This document shows, in pieces, positions 27,138 through 36,205 of a DNA stretch of 64,000 nucleotides. The stretch spans positions 2,691,501 through 2,755,500 of the forward strand of contig NZ_CP092190.1 in NCBI RefSeq assembly GCF_022344005.1, in the 5' to 3' direction. The first letter of the stretch is position 1. Each line of letters opens with the position of its first letter. The notes under the pieces were generated by a model. It ran no database searches and was not told the DNA's origin. It was given only the letters and a program-made list of their open reading frames with translations. The position numbers and the translations under genes were made by a program. The DNA comes from Deinococcus sp. KNUC1210 (GTDB lineage Bacteria; Deinococcota; Deinococci; Deinococcales; Deinococcaceae).

Positions 27138-30100
27138 TCAGCCTTCTCCAGCTTCCCGCCGCTTCCTGAAGCCCTCGTAGACCAGGTCGAGCAGGATGCT
27201 GGCGAAGCCCTCCTGCACCTCCCTGCGCCGCAGCACCTGATCGGACATGCTGTTCTGCGCGCCCTGCGAGTCGATCACGGCCCGCAGCATCTCGCTTTTG
27301 AAGGCGCCGTGCAGGAAGCGCTCCTTGGTGTTCGCGGCCGCCTGCTGTTCCAGCACCGGGTTCTCCAGCATCTTGGCGCCGACGCTGCGGGCGTAGTTCA
27401 CCAGGTCAGCGTCGCTGAGCTGCCCTTCGAACAGCCCGTTGAGCTGGCCCAGCAGTTCGTCCAGGGTAGTCTTGACCACGTGTGCTGCACCGCTGCCGGC
27501 GTCGCTACCACCGCTGATTTCGGTGCCGGTGCTGCCGGTCGGAATGCCGTCGACGCCGGCACCTGACCGGATGCGGTGGTGGGTCAGGATCAGGCCGCTC
27601 AGGTCGAGCGTGTCGCTCAGCCGCTCCGGAATGATCAGCGGCAGCAGCAGCCGGAACACCACCGCGCGCCGGGCGAGGTCCGCGTCGCCGTAGGTGATGA
27701 TCTGCGTCAGAAAGTCGTACTGGCGCACGAAGACACCCAGGTCCCCTCGGAAGACCTCCAGCGCTGCCCGCTCGGGGCTGTCCGGTTCGCTGGCGGTCCA
27801 ACGGGCGCGGTAGCGGTCCACCACCGGCGCGATCAGCCCCTGCAGCTTCTTCTGCGTGACGTTCGGCTGGGCGTACGCGTCGGAGATGTCCGCGATTTCC
27901 GCATCGGTGTAGATCAGTGCTGCGTCCAGTTTCGCCTGGAGCGCATGCAGCATGTTCGGATCGGTCACGTTCGTCAGCTGCGCCGCCCCGTAGTACGGCA
28001 GGAAGGCCGCGAGCACCGCGTCCGGTTCGTTCACGAAGTCCAGCACGAAGGTCAGGGTTTTGCCCGGGAAGATCCGGTTGAGCCGCGACAGCGTCTGCAC
28101 CGCCTGCACGCCGTCGAGGCGCCTGTCGACGTACATCGCGCAGAGCTTCGGCTGGTCGAAGCCGGTCTGGTACTTGTTCGCCACGATCAGCACCTGGTGC
28201 TGCTCACCGTCCAGCGCCTCGGGGATGCTGACGCCGTCCAGGTGATTCATGTTGCGTTCGGTGTACGGGCCGATGGCCTCGCCTTCCCGGCCGCTGGTGA
28301 CCTCGCCGCTGAAGGCGACCAGGGTGCCGAGATCGTAGCCGTGCTGCTTGATGTACTCGTCGACCTTCTGCTTGTACAGCACCGCGGCCAGGCGCGACTC
28401 GGTGACGATCATGGCCTTGGCCTGGCCTCCTAGCAGCGACGCGACATTGTCGCGGAAGTGCTCGACGATGATCGCCACCCGCTGGGCGATGTTGTGGTCA
28501 TGGAGCTTCACCCAGCGGATCACGCTGCTGTGCGCGCGCTTCTGGTCCACCTCCGCCTGCCCGTAGTCCTGCCCCTGATGGGCGAGGCGCCAGGCGGTCT
28601 TGTAGCTGGTGTAGTTCTTCAGCACGTCGAGGATGTATTCCTCCTCGATCGCCTGCTGCATGCTGTAGACGTGCAGCGGCCTCGGCAGGTTGTCCGGTCC
28701 GGCCGGCTGGGACGGATCCGGCCGCCGCCCGAAGCGCTGCAGGGTCTTGCCTTTGGGCGTGGCGGTGAAGGCGAAGTAGCTGAGGTTTCCGCGCCCCACC
28801 TGCTTCTCGAAGGCCGAAGCTTCGCTGACCAGGTCGTCTTCGCCGTCCGGTTCGTCCTGCCCGAGTGCCTCCCTGACCTTCACGGCGCTCTGCCCGGTCT
28901 GCGAGGAATGTGCCTCGTCGGCCACGATGGCGTAGCGCCCGGAGCGGATCTTCTCCAGCCGCCGGACCGCGTCTGGATCCAGCGCACTGCCTTTCTCCTG
29001 CAGGTGCTCACTCAGCTGCGCCTCGCTCATGGCCTTGATGCGCGTCAGGTACGCCATGAAGGCCGGGAAGGTCTGGATGGTCAGGATGATGATCGCCGCG
29101 TTGCTGCTGAGCGCCTTCGCGAGCTGGTCGGTCTTGACCTGCGAGTCGGTGATGCGCACCACCTGCCCGCTCTGCTGCTCGAACTGCGCCACGGTGTCCT
29201 GCAACTGATCGTCGAGGACCGTGCGGTCGGTCAGCACGATCACGGTGTCGAAGACCTTCTCGGTGCCTACTGAGAGGGTCGACAGCTGGTGGGTGACCCA
29301 GGCGATGGTGTTGGACTTGCCGCTGCCGGCCGAGTGCTGGATCAGGTAGTCATGTCCGGCCCCTTCGGCGCGGGCCATGTCGTTCAGCAGCCGCACCGCG
29401 CCGAGCTGGTGGTAGCGCGGGAAGATCAGCGCGGTGCGGACTTCCTTCTGCCCGTTCGGCAGGAACTTCTCGGTCCGGGTCTTGTGCAGGAAGTGCTGCA
29501 ACAGGTCAAGCAGGCTGTCGCGGGTCAGCACCTCGTTCCACAGGTAGCTGCTGCGGTAATCACCTGGGATGGGCGGGTTGCCCTTGCCGAAGTTGTACCC
29601 GCGGTTGAACGGCAGGAACGTGGTCTTCGAGCCCTCCAGCCGGGTGGTCATCCGCACCTCATCGGTGCTGACCGCGAAGTGCACCAGGGCCCGGTTCCCG
29701 GCCAGCAGCGGCTCGACCTTGTTGCTCTTCGGGTCCTTTGGAGGCCGGTCTTCGCGGTACTGCCGCATGGCGTCGCCGATGCTCTGCGTCAGGTCGGTCT
29801 TGAGTTCTTCGGTGACCACCGGGATGCCGTTCACGAACAGCACCACGTCGATGCTGTCCTCTTTTTCGGTGCTGTAGTGCAGCTGGTTGATGGCTCGGCA
29901 GACCACCTGGCCATAGCGGGTTTCCAGCTCCGGGTTGATGCTGGATGCGGGTTTGAACTGCACCAGCTGGAAGCGGGCGTTGACGTCCTTGAAGCCCCTG
30001 CGCAGTACGTGGAGCGGGCCGTGCTTGTCGAGCTCATCGGCGAGGCGGTCGAGGATGCGCCGATCCGTGCCGCCGTTATGCAGCTTCTTGACCTTGGCGT

Positions 30101-30299
30101 ACTCGGCGGGCTGGGTGGTGCGCAGCCAGCTGATGACATCGATCGGGTACAGCGCGCGTACCCGGTCGTAGGCGTACAGCCAGGCGTCCTCAGCGGGCGT
30201 GCCGGCTGGTGGCTTGATCACGCCGACCTGCCAGCCGTGGCTGCCCATGGCCTGGAGCATCTCGGCCTCGAACACTTTCTCTTGATGGATTCCGGTCAT
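27138..30299 (-). CDS. hsdR: Type I restriction endonuclease, subunit R
   Basis: 1053 aa, full length. The N-terminal nuclease domain has the PD-(D/E)xK-like core SIDVVLFVNGIPVVTEELK (residues ~145-165). Walker A is LIQHSAGSGKSNTIAWV, and the DEAH box is in YAIVADEAHSSQTGQSA. Helicase motif III/IV-VI segments follow (YFAFTATPKGKTL, VANKYQTGFDQPKLCAMYVD, QTLSRLNRI), then a helical C-terminal domain for M/S binding. It translocates and cleaves DNA unmodified at HsdS targets. It is separated from hsdS by the DUF5655 nuclease gene and runs into the CD-NTases with a 3-bp gap. Confidence 0.97.
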   Translation of the reverse strand: MTGIHQEKVFEAEMLQAMGSHGWQVGVIKPPAGTPAEDAWLYAYDRVRALYPIDVISWLRTTQPAEYAKVKKLHNGGTDRRILDRLADELDKHGPLHVLRRGFKDVNARFQLVQFKPASSINPELETRYGQVVCRAINQLHYSTEKEDSIDVVLFVNGIPVVTEELKTDLTQSIGDAMRQYREDRPPKDPKSNKVEPLLAGNRALVHFAVSTDEVRMTTRLEGSKTTFLPFNRGYNFGKGNPPIPGDYRSSYLWNEVLTRDSLLDLLQHFLHKTRTEKFLPNGQKEVRTALIFPRYHQLGAVRLLNDMARAEGAGHDYLIQHSAGSGKSNTIAWVTHQLSTLSVGTEKVFDTVIVLTDRTVLDDQLQDTVAQFEQQSGQVVRITDSQVKTDQLAKALSSNAAIIILTIQTFPAFMAYLTRIKAMSEAQLSEHLQEKGSALDPDAVRRLEKIRSGRYAIVADEAHSSQTGQSAVKVREALGQDEPDGEDDLVSEASAFEKQVGRGNLSYFAFTATPKGKTLQRFGRRPDPSQPAGPDNLPRPLHVYSMQQAIEEEYILDVLKNYTSYKTAWRLAHQGQDYGQAEVDQKRAHSSVIRWVKLHDHNIAQRVAIIVEHFRDNVASLLGGQAKAMIVTESRLAAVLYKQKVDEYIKQHGYDLGTLVAFSGEVTSGREGEAIGPYTERNMNHLDGVSIPEALDGEQHQVLIVANKYQTGFDQPKLCAMYVDRRLDGVQAVQTLSRLNRIFPGKTLTFVLDFVNEPDAVLAAFLPYYGAAQLTNVTDPNMLHALQAKLDAALIYTDAEIADISDAYAQPNVTQKKLQGLIAPVVDRYRARWTASEPDSPERAALEVFRGDLGVFVRQYDFLTQIITYGDADLARRAVVFRLLLPLIIPERLSDTLDLSGLILTHHRIRSGAGVDGIPTGSTGTEISGGSDAGSGAAHVVKTTLDELLGQLNGLFEGQLSDADLVNYARSVGAKMLENPVLEQQAAANTKERFLHGAFKSEMLRAVIDSQGAQNSMSDQVLRRREVQEGFASILLDLVYEGFRKRREAGEG

Positions 30300-30359
30300 G
30301 GTGGCTCCTGCGACAAGCGCTGAAAGAGGGTCGGTTGAGGAGAAACGTCCTGCGAAAAC

Positions 30360-31324
30360 TCACCCTTGTTCGTAGGCCAGTCGGATCAACGGTTTGGCGC
30401 GTTCAAGATCTTTGTCATTACGAATTGTCAGCTCGAGGTCACCCGTTGCCCAGTGACCGATCTTGCTGACGTCGCGACTGAATCCCTCTTCCAGGTCAAC
30501 AACTGCCAGGTCAAGTTTCAAGTACAGCAGCAATGCGCTCTTTTGAGGGACAGGAACCACGCACACGAAGTTCTTCAGCCGCCGGAAGGCGAAGTAGAAC
30601 TTGAGCGTCTTGCTCTGCACGTCCTCTCCAAGGGACGCCAAGAAATCGGCCAGCTGCTGGTATCTCGCCTGTACCGCCGGGTTGCACTTCAGCAAGGGGG
30701 CGTCGGCAGTTTCAGCGGGTGTATCTGAGGAAGGAAGTGCGGCGACATTTCCCCCTGGGTGGACGGAGGCGTGACAGCCTTACTACCTGCGGGAGCGCCT
30801 TTGTTGACTGGCGTAGCCGCTGGGGTTGGCGTGTTCACGACTTCGAGCATCAAGTGCTCCTCGCCATACCGGGTATAGCGGACCAGCTCAATGTTCCGGC
30901 CGATCTGCTGCACCGCGTGAATGTCGAACTTGGTGAAGTCGCCGGCGATGCAAATCACGCGGGGCGCGGACCAATCGATAGCCTTAGCAGTGTTGTGATC
31001 CAGCCTCTCCTGAACGAGGAGCTGAAACTCGGCCCTGTTGTTGACCAGCCAGTTCAAGTAGTACAACCCCTGGTTGATTACACTCTCGTGGACTTCCCGC
31101 TTGTACTCGATGATGACGGGCGAGTTGTTTTCATCGAGGCCCAGCGTGTCGATTCGTCCCGCGTGGCTGGCACCGGTACGGTGCTCGCTCACCAAGAAGC
31201 GCACTCCGAGGAAGGTGTCCAGGTTCCGCTCCAGCAGGGTCTGAAGAGTCTTCTCAATGAGAAAGGTGCTGGCCGGAAGTTCCTCGACATGGTCGGTGTG
31301 CAGGTGGAACAGCTTGCCGCTCAT
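30360..31324 (-). CDS. NucS-like (DUF91) / DUF5655 nuclease-family protein, split by a one-base frameshift
   Basis: Two pieces, 31324-30689 and 30695-30360, together make the usual ~320-aa two-domain protein. The N-terminal domain has a PD-(D/E)xK core, GRIDTLGLDENNSPVIIEYK (D...ExK), and YLNWLVNNRAEFQLLV. The C-terminal DUF5655 domain has VQSKTLKFYFAFRRLKNFVC and ends in RAKPLIRLAYEQG. The frames join if one base is added to the C run 30751-30755, within the low-complexity linker. Such proteins are common beside type I restriction genes, but their role is unknown. The start overlaps the hsdS stop (ATGA). Whether the break is real cannot be decided from this sequence. Confidence 0.85.
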
Positions 31325-32661
31325 CCAGCCTCGGCGGAGGGGCGCGTTGCCCGGACATCGATCTTCCCGGTGACGGCGGCGGTGATCAGGGCGGAGCGGT
31401 GCTGGCGCATGAGCTCTATGCTCGCACGGACCTCGCTAACAAGCTGGTCAAGTTGCGTGTGCTGCTGCTCGACCGCAGCAAGGATTTCAAGCCGCTCGCT
31501 TTCGGGCGGAACGACCACCGGCAACTCCTTGATGGTGCTCGAGGAAATCGAAGCCAGGTTGGTGCTCTGCTTCGAGTTGACGAAGAAAAACTTCGCGTAA
31601 TCCGAGCTGTTGATCAGCGCCAGCCACGCGGATTCGACGGCGTGCGGCCGGACCGAGAAGACGTGGTTCTGATGGACGCAGGGGCTGACTTCTCCCCGCC
31701 ATACGGCGCCTCGGCCGAGCTTATCGTTGTCGCCGCCCTCGTTCATCAGCACGTCGCCTGGCTGCAGGGCGAAGCGTTCGAGTTCGTCGGCCCCGATCAG
31801 GATGGTCGCCACATCTTCGAGATCGAGGTAGCCATCCTGCACGTTGGCGACGCGGAGGTAAGGCACCTCACGGACAGCCTGCCCCTTGAAGTCCCGCCCT
31901 TTCGTGACGCCGGAGCGCACGTCGGCAAGACGCTTCAGCTTCCAGACTTCCCAGTGCTCGGGGATCGAACCAATGTTTTCCACGGTTCGCATCGAAGCTG
32001 TCTGAGGAACGAGAGTCCCTGTAACTGCGGCCGAGGAGATGGTCTGTCTTCTGATTGCCAGGTCTTTGAGCAGGCCTTCCTGCTCCAGCAGCAGCTCGTC
32101 GATGCGGGCCGTCTCACGGTCAAGGAAGGCAGCGATCGCACGTTGTTCCTGTGGACTAGGCAGAAGGATCGGTAGGTTAGTGAGCTGTTCAGGAGAAACT
32201 CGGGGCATCTTACTTCCGAAGGTCAACATATTGGCCGTTTCGATATAGCCTGGACTTAGGAGCCAATATTTCAGGAAGCGAGCGTCAAGGTTGTTTCTTG
32301 GACGGAAGGCAAGGATCTCTGTTGAACTGCAGCCGGGCATTTCAGCCAGATGTACCTTTGCCAGATAGGGTCTCAGTTTTCCGAAGAGGACATCGCCCGC
32401 TTCGAAAAGGGCCACCATGCTGTCCACCTGCGCTGGCTCTGGCAGGTTGTTGAGCTTCCCTGTGATTGAATCTAGATGTTCGAGGCCTAGATAGCGGAGG
32501 TGTTCGGGTCGATTGATCACTCGGGTACTGACAGGAACGGCAGAGTATTTAAGTCGCTGAATGTCCCATCCCTCCGGAATCTCACCGATCCAGGACACCC
32601 CGCTGTCCTTGTAGACCGGATAAGCCTGTAGTCCCGTCTCGGTCGCTTCTGCGGCCGTCAC
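31321..32661 (-). CDS. hsdS: Type I restriction-modification specificity subunit S
   Basis: 446 aa with two target-recognition domains. The first begins YPVYKDSGVSWIGEIPEGWD and ends at a conserved helix SPQEQRAIAAFLDRETARID; the second begins around VENIGSIPEHWEVWKLKRL and ends PESERLEILAAVEQQHTQLD. The two helical spacers set the distance between half-sites. Overlaps hsdM (ATGA at 32661-32658). The recognised sequence is bipartite but cannot be predicted. Confidence 0.95.
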   Translation of the reverse strand: MTAAEATETGLQAYPVYKDSGVSWIGEIPEGWDIQRLKYSAVPVSTRVINRPEHLRYLGLEHLDSITGKLNNLPEPAQVDSMVALFEAGDVLFGKLRPYLAKVHLAEMPGCSSTEILAFRPRNNLDARFLKYWLLSPGYIETANMLTFGSKMPRVSPEQLTNLPILLPSPQEQRAIAAFLDRETARIDELLLEQEGLLKDLAIRRQTISSAAVTGTLVPQTASMRTVENIGSIPEHWEVWKLKRLADVRSGVTKGRDFKGQAVREVPYLRVANVQDGYLDLEDVATILIGADELERFALQPGDVLMNEGGDNDKLGRGAVWRGEVSPCVHQNHVFSVRPHAVESAWLALINSSDYAKFFFVNSKQSTNLASISSSTIKELPVVVPPESERLEILAAVEQQHTQLDQLVSEVRASIELMRQHRSALITAAVTGKIDVRATRPSAEAG

Positions 32662-34604
32662 CTGACCACCGCCTGCAGCAGGGTCATGATCCGGCTGGCC
32701 CGGGCCTTGAGCTGCTCGTCGATCTCGTGCAGCGGCGGCGGCGCGACGTAGGTGTAGAAGTATCGGTTGAAAGGGATCTCATACCCGACCTTGCCGAGCT
32801 CCCCGTCGGTGGGGTCGCGCGTTTCGTCGCTGATCCAGGCGTCGGGGGCGTACGGCTGAACCTCGCGTTCGAAGTACGTCTGCACATCTTCTTTCAGCGG
32901 CACGTCTTCGGTGTCGCGCAGGTCGGTGTCGGGCATCAGGCGCTTCTTGCCGTCGCGGGCCGGTTCGGCGGTTTCGTCGCGCTCGCCGAGCAGGTCGGCG
33001 ATGTTCTTGCTTTCGGTAGCTTTGAGGCCGAGCGGCTTGAGGGCCAGTTCGACGAAGCCGAGGAAGGCCGAGCGACTGGTGAACACCTTGTCGCCGAGCT
33101 TCTCGCGGAGGTGTTGCAGGATGCTGTCCAGGTCGTCGCGCCTGCGCAGCTTGCGGTCTTCGCGGAGCCGGGCCAGTCGCTCCTCGGACGCGGCGTAGTT
33201 GTAGCGCATCGGGCGGTCGACGGTGATGGTGCGGTAGCCGAATTCCTCATTCGGGAAGACCTTGCTGATCTCGGATTCTTCCAGCTGACCGTGCGCCTGG
33301 ACGACCCGGCGGATGTGCTCCTCGGACATGCGGTTGCGTTTGCTGCCGAGGCTTTTGGGCATCTTTTCAAACAGCTTGCTGGCGTCGATCAGCTGCACCT
33401 TGCCGGCCCGCTCGGGGGTCTTCGCCTTGGTGAGCACCCAGATGTACGTCTGGATGCCGGTGTTGAAGAACATCTCGGTCGGCAGCGCGATGATCGCTTC
33501 CAGCAGGTCATGTTCCAGCAGGTAGCGCCGGATCTCGCTCTCGCCGCTGCCGGCGTTGCCGGTGAACAGCGGGCTGCCGTTGGTGACGATGGCCATCCGG
33601 CCATCCTCTTCGAGCTTGTCGAGGCCGTGCAGCAGGAACAGCAGCGTGCCGTCGCTGCGCCGGGGCAGGCCGGGTCCGAAGCGGCCTTTTTTGCCCATGC
33701 TGGTGTGCTCTTTGCGCACGGCCAGCTCGGACTTGCTCCAGTCGACGCCGAAGGGCGGGTTGCTCAGCACGTAGTTGACCTTGCGCCCAGCGTGTTTGTC
33801 GTCGGTCAGCGTGTTGCCCTGCTGGATGTTCTCTGGGTTGTAGTTTTTGATCACCAAGTCGGCCTTGCAGATGGCGTACGACTCGTCGTTGAGTTCCTGG
33901 CCGAACACCGCGAGTTTCGCCTGCGGGTTGAAACCGCGGATGTACTCGTCGGCCACAGAGAGCATGCCGCCCGTCCCAGCGGTGGGATCGTAAATCGTCT
34001 TGATGGTGCCGGGCACTGAGAGGATCTCGTCGTCGTGGGTGAACAGCAGCTGCACCATCAGCGCGATGACCTCGCGGGGCGTGTAGTGCTCGCCGGCGGT
34101 TTCGTTGCTGAGCTCGGCGAAGCGGCGGATCAGGTCCTCGAAGATATGGCCCATCTCGTGCCCGCCGATGCTGGAAGGACTGAGGTCGACGCCTGCAAAG
34201 CGCTTGAAGACCTCGAGCAGCAGATCCTTCTCTTCGAGTTCGCTGACGATCTCGGTGAAGCGGTAGCGCTGGAAGATTTCACGGATGTGCTCGGGGAAGC
34301 TGCTGGTGAAGCGTGTGAGGTTGCTCGCCAGGTTGGCCGGGTCTCCCAGCATCAGCTGGAAGGTCAGGCCGCTGATGTTGTAGACCGGGCTCTTCGCGGC
34401 GTGCTCGAGCAGCGCGGTGGGGGCATCTTCGCCGTGCGTGTCGAGGACAGCCTGGACAGCGGCGCTGTTCGGCTGGGCAACGCCGTCCATGCGCCGGGCG
34501 ATGGTCATCGGGAGGATGACCTTGCCGTAGTCGGACTGTTTGAAATCGCCACGAAGAATCTCCGCTGTGCCCCAAAGCAAAGCGCCCATCTTTGTCTGTG
34601 TCAT
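32658..34604 (-). CDS. hsdM: Type I restriction-modification methyltransferase subunit M
   Basis: 648 aa. An N-terminal helical domain (LWGTAEILRGDFKQSDYGKV) precedes the N6-adenine methyltransferase domain, with SAM-binding motif I DPTAGTGGMLSVADEY and catalytic motif IV NPPFGVDWSK. The C-terminal part is longer than in minimal HsdM and includes an acidic region. It is the first gene of the seven-gene minus-strand unit hsdM-hsdS-DUF5655-hsdR-CD-NTase-CD-NTase-S-4TM and is preceded by an AT-rich promoter region. Confidence 0.96.
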   Translation of the reverse strand: MTQTKMGALLWGTAEILRGDFKQSDYGKVILPMTIARRMDGVAQPNSAAVQAVLDTHGEDAPTALLEHAAKSPVYNISGLTFQLMLGDPANLASNLTRFTSSFPEHIREIFQRYRFTEIVSELEEKDLLLEVFKRFAGVDLSPSSIGGHEMGHIFEDLIRRFAELSNETAGEHYTPREVIALMVQLLFTHDDEILSVPGTIKTIYDPTAGTGGMLSVADEYIRGFNPQAKLAVFGQELNDESYAICKADLVIKNYNPENIQQGNTLTDDKHAGRKVNYVLSNPPFGVDWSKSELAVRKEHTSMGKKGRFGPGLPRRSDGTLLFLLHGLDKLEEDGRMAIVTNGSPLFTGNAGSGESEIRRYLLEHDLLEAIIALPTEMFFNTGIQTYIWVLTKAKTPERAGKVQLIDASKLFEKMPKSLGSKRNRMSEEHIRRVVQAHGQLEESEISKVFPNEEFGYRTITVDRPMRYNYAASEERLARLREDRKLRRRDDLDSILQHLREKLGDKVFTSRSAFLGFVELALKPLGLKATESKNIADLLGERDETAEPARDGKKRLMPDTDLRDTEDVPLKEDVQTYFEREVQPYAPDAWISDETRDPTDGELGKVGYEIPFNRYFYTYVAPPPLHEIDEQLKARASRIMTLLQAVVR

Positions 34605-34748
34605 GTGATCTCCTGCAAGTAAAGTAGCACATAGAGTGCAAAATTATTGATTATGTTGCCAGCTAATAAAATAGAAATCGCGTCGGGCCAGAGAGTGACG
34701 GATCCAGGTGACGCGGTGAGTCGCAGTTCAGCCCGCTAGGATGAGACG
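34605..34748. promoter_or_regulatory. AT-rich divergent promoter region, hsdM / winged-helix gene
   Basis: The ~70 bp next to hsdM are strikingly AT-rich for this window. A GCAC-N5-GTGC inverted repeat lies at 34627-34639, starting 23 bp upstream of the hsdM start, a plausible operator. Several -10-like hexamers (for example TACTTT on the minus strand) are present but no confident -35/-10 pair could be picked. It is the only evident promoter region for the whole restriction-CBASS unit. Confidence 0.5.
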
Positions 34749-35207
34749 ATGCCCCGTGACGACGAGCGCAGTCAGGCGCAGCAGTTACTCTTGACGGCCC
34801 TGGGAGCCACGCTGGGTGTCGGTGTGACAGAGGCGACGCTGCGGAGAGTGACTGGCCTCAGCCTGTCGAAATTTCATGAGGCGATGCCGGTGCTGCTCGA
34901 GGCCGGTCGGGTGGTGGTCAGCCAGGGAAACGGGCGCCAACACCAGACCGAATACCATCTGGTGCCGGTGGAGTTCGACTACAGCGCACAGGAAGGTCCG
35001 CTCAGCCTGCTCGCGGAGGCGGTTCTGAGCGAGCTCGGCCGGCGGGCCGAGGGTGCCCGTGCCCTGGCGAAACGGTTAAACCTGGATGTCCCGCCGGTAC
35101 AGTGGGCCCTGAATGAGCTCGAGGCGTTCGGCCGGGTGCGCCGCAGCCAGGTCGGAATGCTGGTGATCTACCGGGCAACGGAAGGCAGAGCCACACGTCA
35201 GGGCTGA
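34749..35207 (+). CDS. Winged-helix protein, putative regulator of the defence operon
   Basis: 152 aa. The first half reads as a winged helix: VTEATLRRVTGLSLSKFHEA (helix-turn-helix) then LLEAGRVVVSQGNGRQHQTE (wing). A second similar helix-turn-helix unit follows (GARALAKRLNLDVPPVQWAL and a wing LEAFGRVRRSQVGMLVIY), so the protein has two wHTH repeats and no effector domain. It is divergent from hsdM across the AT-rich region, so it is a candidate repressor of restriction and CBASS. Family not recognised; DNA-binding role inferred from fold pattern and position. Confidence 0.7.
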   Translation: MPRDDERSQAQQLLLTALGATLGVGVTEATLRRVTGLSLSKFHEAMPVLLEAGRVVVSQGNGRQHQTEYHLVPVEFDYSAQEGPLSLLAEAVLSELGRRAEGARALAKRLNLDVPPVQWALNELEAFGRVRRSQVGMLVIYRATEGRATRQG

Positions 35208-35402
35208 GGTGTCCTAGACGATCCCTCAGAACGTCTGCCGGAGGCAGATTGGCCGATCAACAGCCGCTTCCACTGGCACTGCACGGCTCCTCAGCAGTGC
35301 ACTCCTGGTGAAGCGATCACTCTGGCGAAAGTGCGCTTGGCACAGGGTGTCTCACAGCTTCATGTCCGCCTTCACGCGTATCCTGAAATCAGGAGGTGTG
35401 CC
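35208..35402 (+). other. Short intergenic stretch with ribosome-binding site
   Basis: About 195 bp. It ends with AGGAGGTG, a near-perfect Shine-Dalgarno, 5-6 nt before the ATG at 35403. Nothing else was recognised. Confidence 0.5.
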
Positions 35403-35579
35403 ATGGAATTCGAAACGGTCGAGAGCGTCGGACGCGCGGTCGAGGGTTTGTTCGAGCACCCATCCGTGCTGACTCATCGGAGCGACGCAGCTGAAGCCCG
35501 CGCAGGCGAGCGAGCGGAGGAAAACATGGCGTGGATGCAGACTCTGGCATTGCCGAGCGAGGCCGATCCCGATGTCTGA
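35403..35579 (+). CDS. Small acidic hypothetical protein upstream of the MbcA/ParS-like gene
   Basis: 58 aa starting MEFETVESVGRAVEGLFEHP. The start is fixed by the strong AGGAGGTG just upstream. Mostly helical and acidic, without a recognised domain. Its stop overlaps the start of the next gene by 8 bp, so the two are translationally coupled. A partner protein for the following antitoxin-like gene is conceivable but unsupported. Confidence 0.6.
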   Translation: MEFETVESVGRAVEGLFEHPSVLTHRSDAAEARAGERAEENMAWMQTLALPSEADPDV

Positions 35580-36171
35580 AACCGAGGATCATGACAGAGA
35601 GGCGCGCTTGAGGGCGATCTTGCCTGCCGACGGATCGGTGCCTCCCGCTGCAGACCTGTCGCCGGAACTGCTCACGGCTGAGGAACCGGGCGGCATCGAG
35701 GAGGATGTTGCTGCTGCACTGGCCGACGGTCACGCCCCGAACGCCGACCTTCGGCAGCCGATCGAGACCATCCAAGATTTCGACCGCGCGGTGGCCGAAC
35801 TGCTGTCACGCACCAACGCCGACGTGATCAGTGAGGCCAGCCGGCTTCGCGACGAAGCCAGTGCTGCCAGGGCCATGGCGCGGTCGAATCGATCTTTCGA
35901 GGTGCAGGCTGCAACGGACATTGAGGCTGACCGGCTGCTGTGCCTGTCAGATCCCACCGTGCCGATCGACACGGAACAGAGCCGGATCATCGAGATGGAG
36001 ATGGACGAGTTGCTGTTAGAGACGTTCGGATCGGTCGAGACCGTTGCGGCCTGGCTGGACGCGCCGAACCCGGTGCTGGCCGGCGACACGCCAGCGAGCT
36101 ACATACGCCGCGGTGACATCGTGGCCATCCGTCGCCTGCTGCGCATGGCTGCGACCGGCATGCCTACCTGA
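35572..36171 (+). CDS. Protein with C-terminal MbcA/ParS/Xre (DUF2384) antitoxin-like domain
   Basis: 199 aa. The last ~55 residues match the toxin-binding DUF2384 domain of Xre/MbcA/ParS antitoxins: ETFGSVETVAAWLDAPNPVL followed by GDTPASYIRRGDIVAIRRLL. The N-terminal ~140 residues are acidic and helical and lack the Xre helix-turn-helix normally present. No RES-domain toxin follows; the downstream DNA is degenerate. It may be an orphan antitoxin or a diverged regulator. Confidence 0.7.
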   Translation: MSETEDHDREARLRAILPADGSVPPAADLSPELLTAEEPGGIEEDVAAALADGHAPNADLRQPIETIQDFDRAVAELLSRTNADVISEASRLRDEASAARAMARSNRSFEVQAATDIEADRLLCLSDPTVPIDTEQSRIIEMEMDELLLETFGSVETVAAWLDAPNPVLAGDTPASYIRRGDIVAIRRLLRMAATGMPT

Positions 36172-36179
36172 CAGCGCAG

Positions 36180-36205
36180 AACGCCCGGACATCTGCTCGG
36201 GCGTT
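36180..36205 (+). terminator. Hairpin terminator after the MbcA/ParS-like gene
   Basis: AACGCCCG / CGGGCGTT inverted repeat with a 10-nt loop, 9 bp after the stop codon. No U tract follows. Confidence 0.5.
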
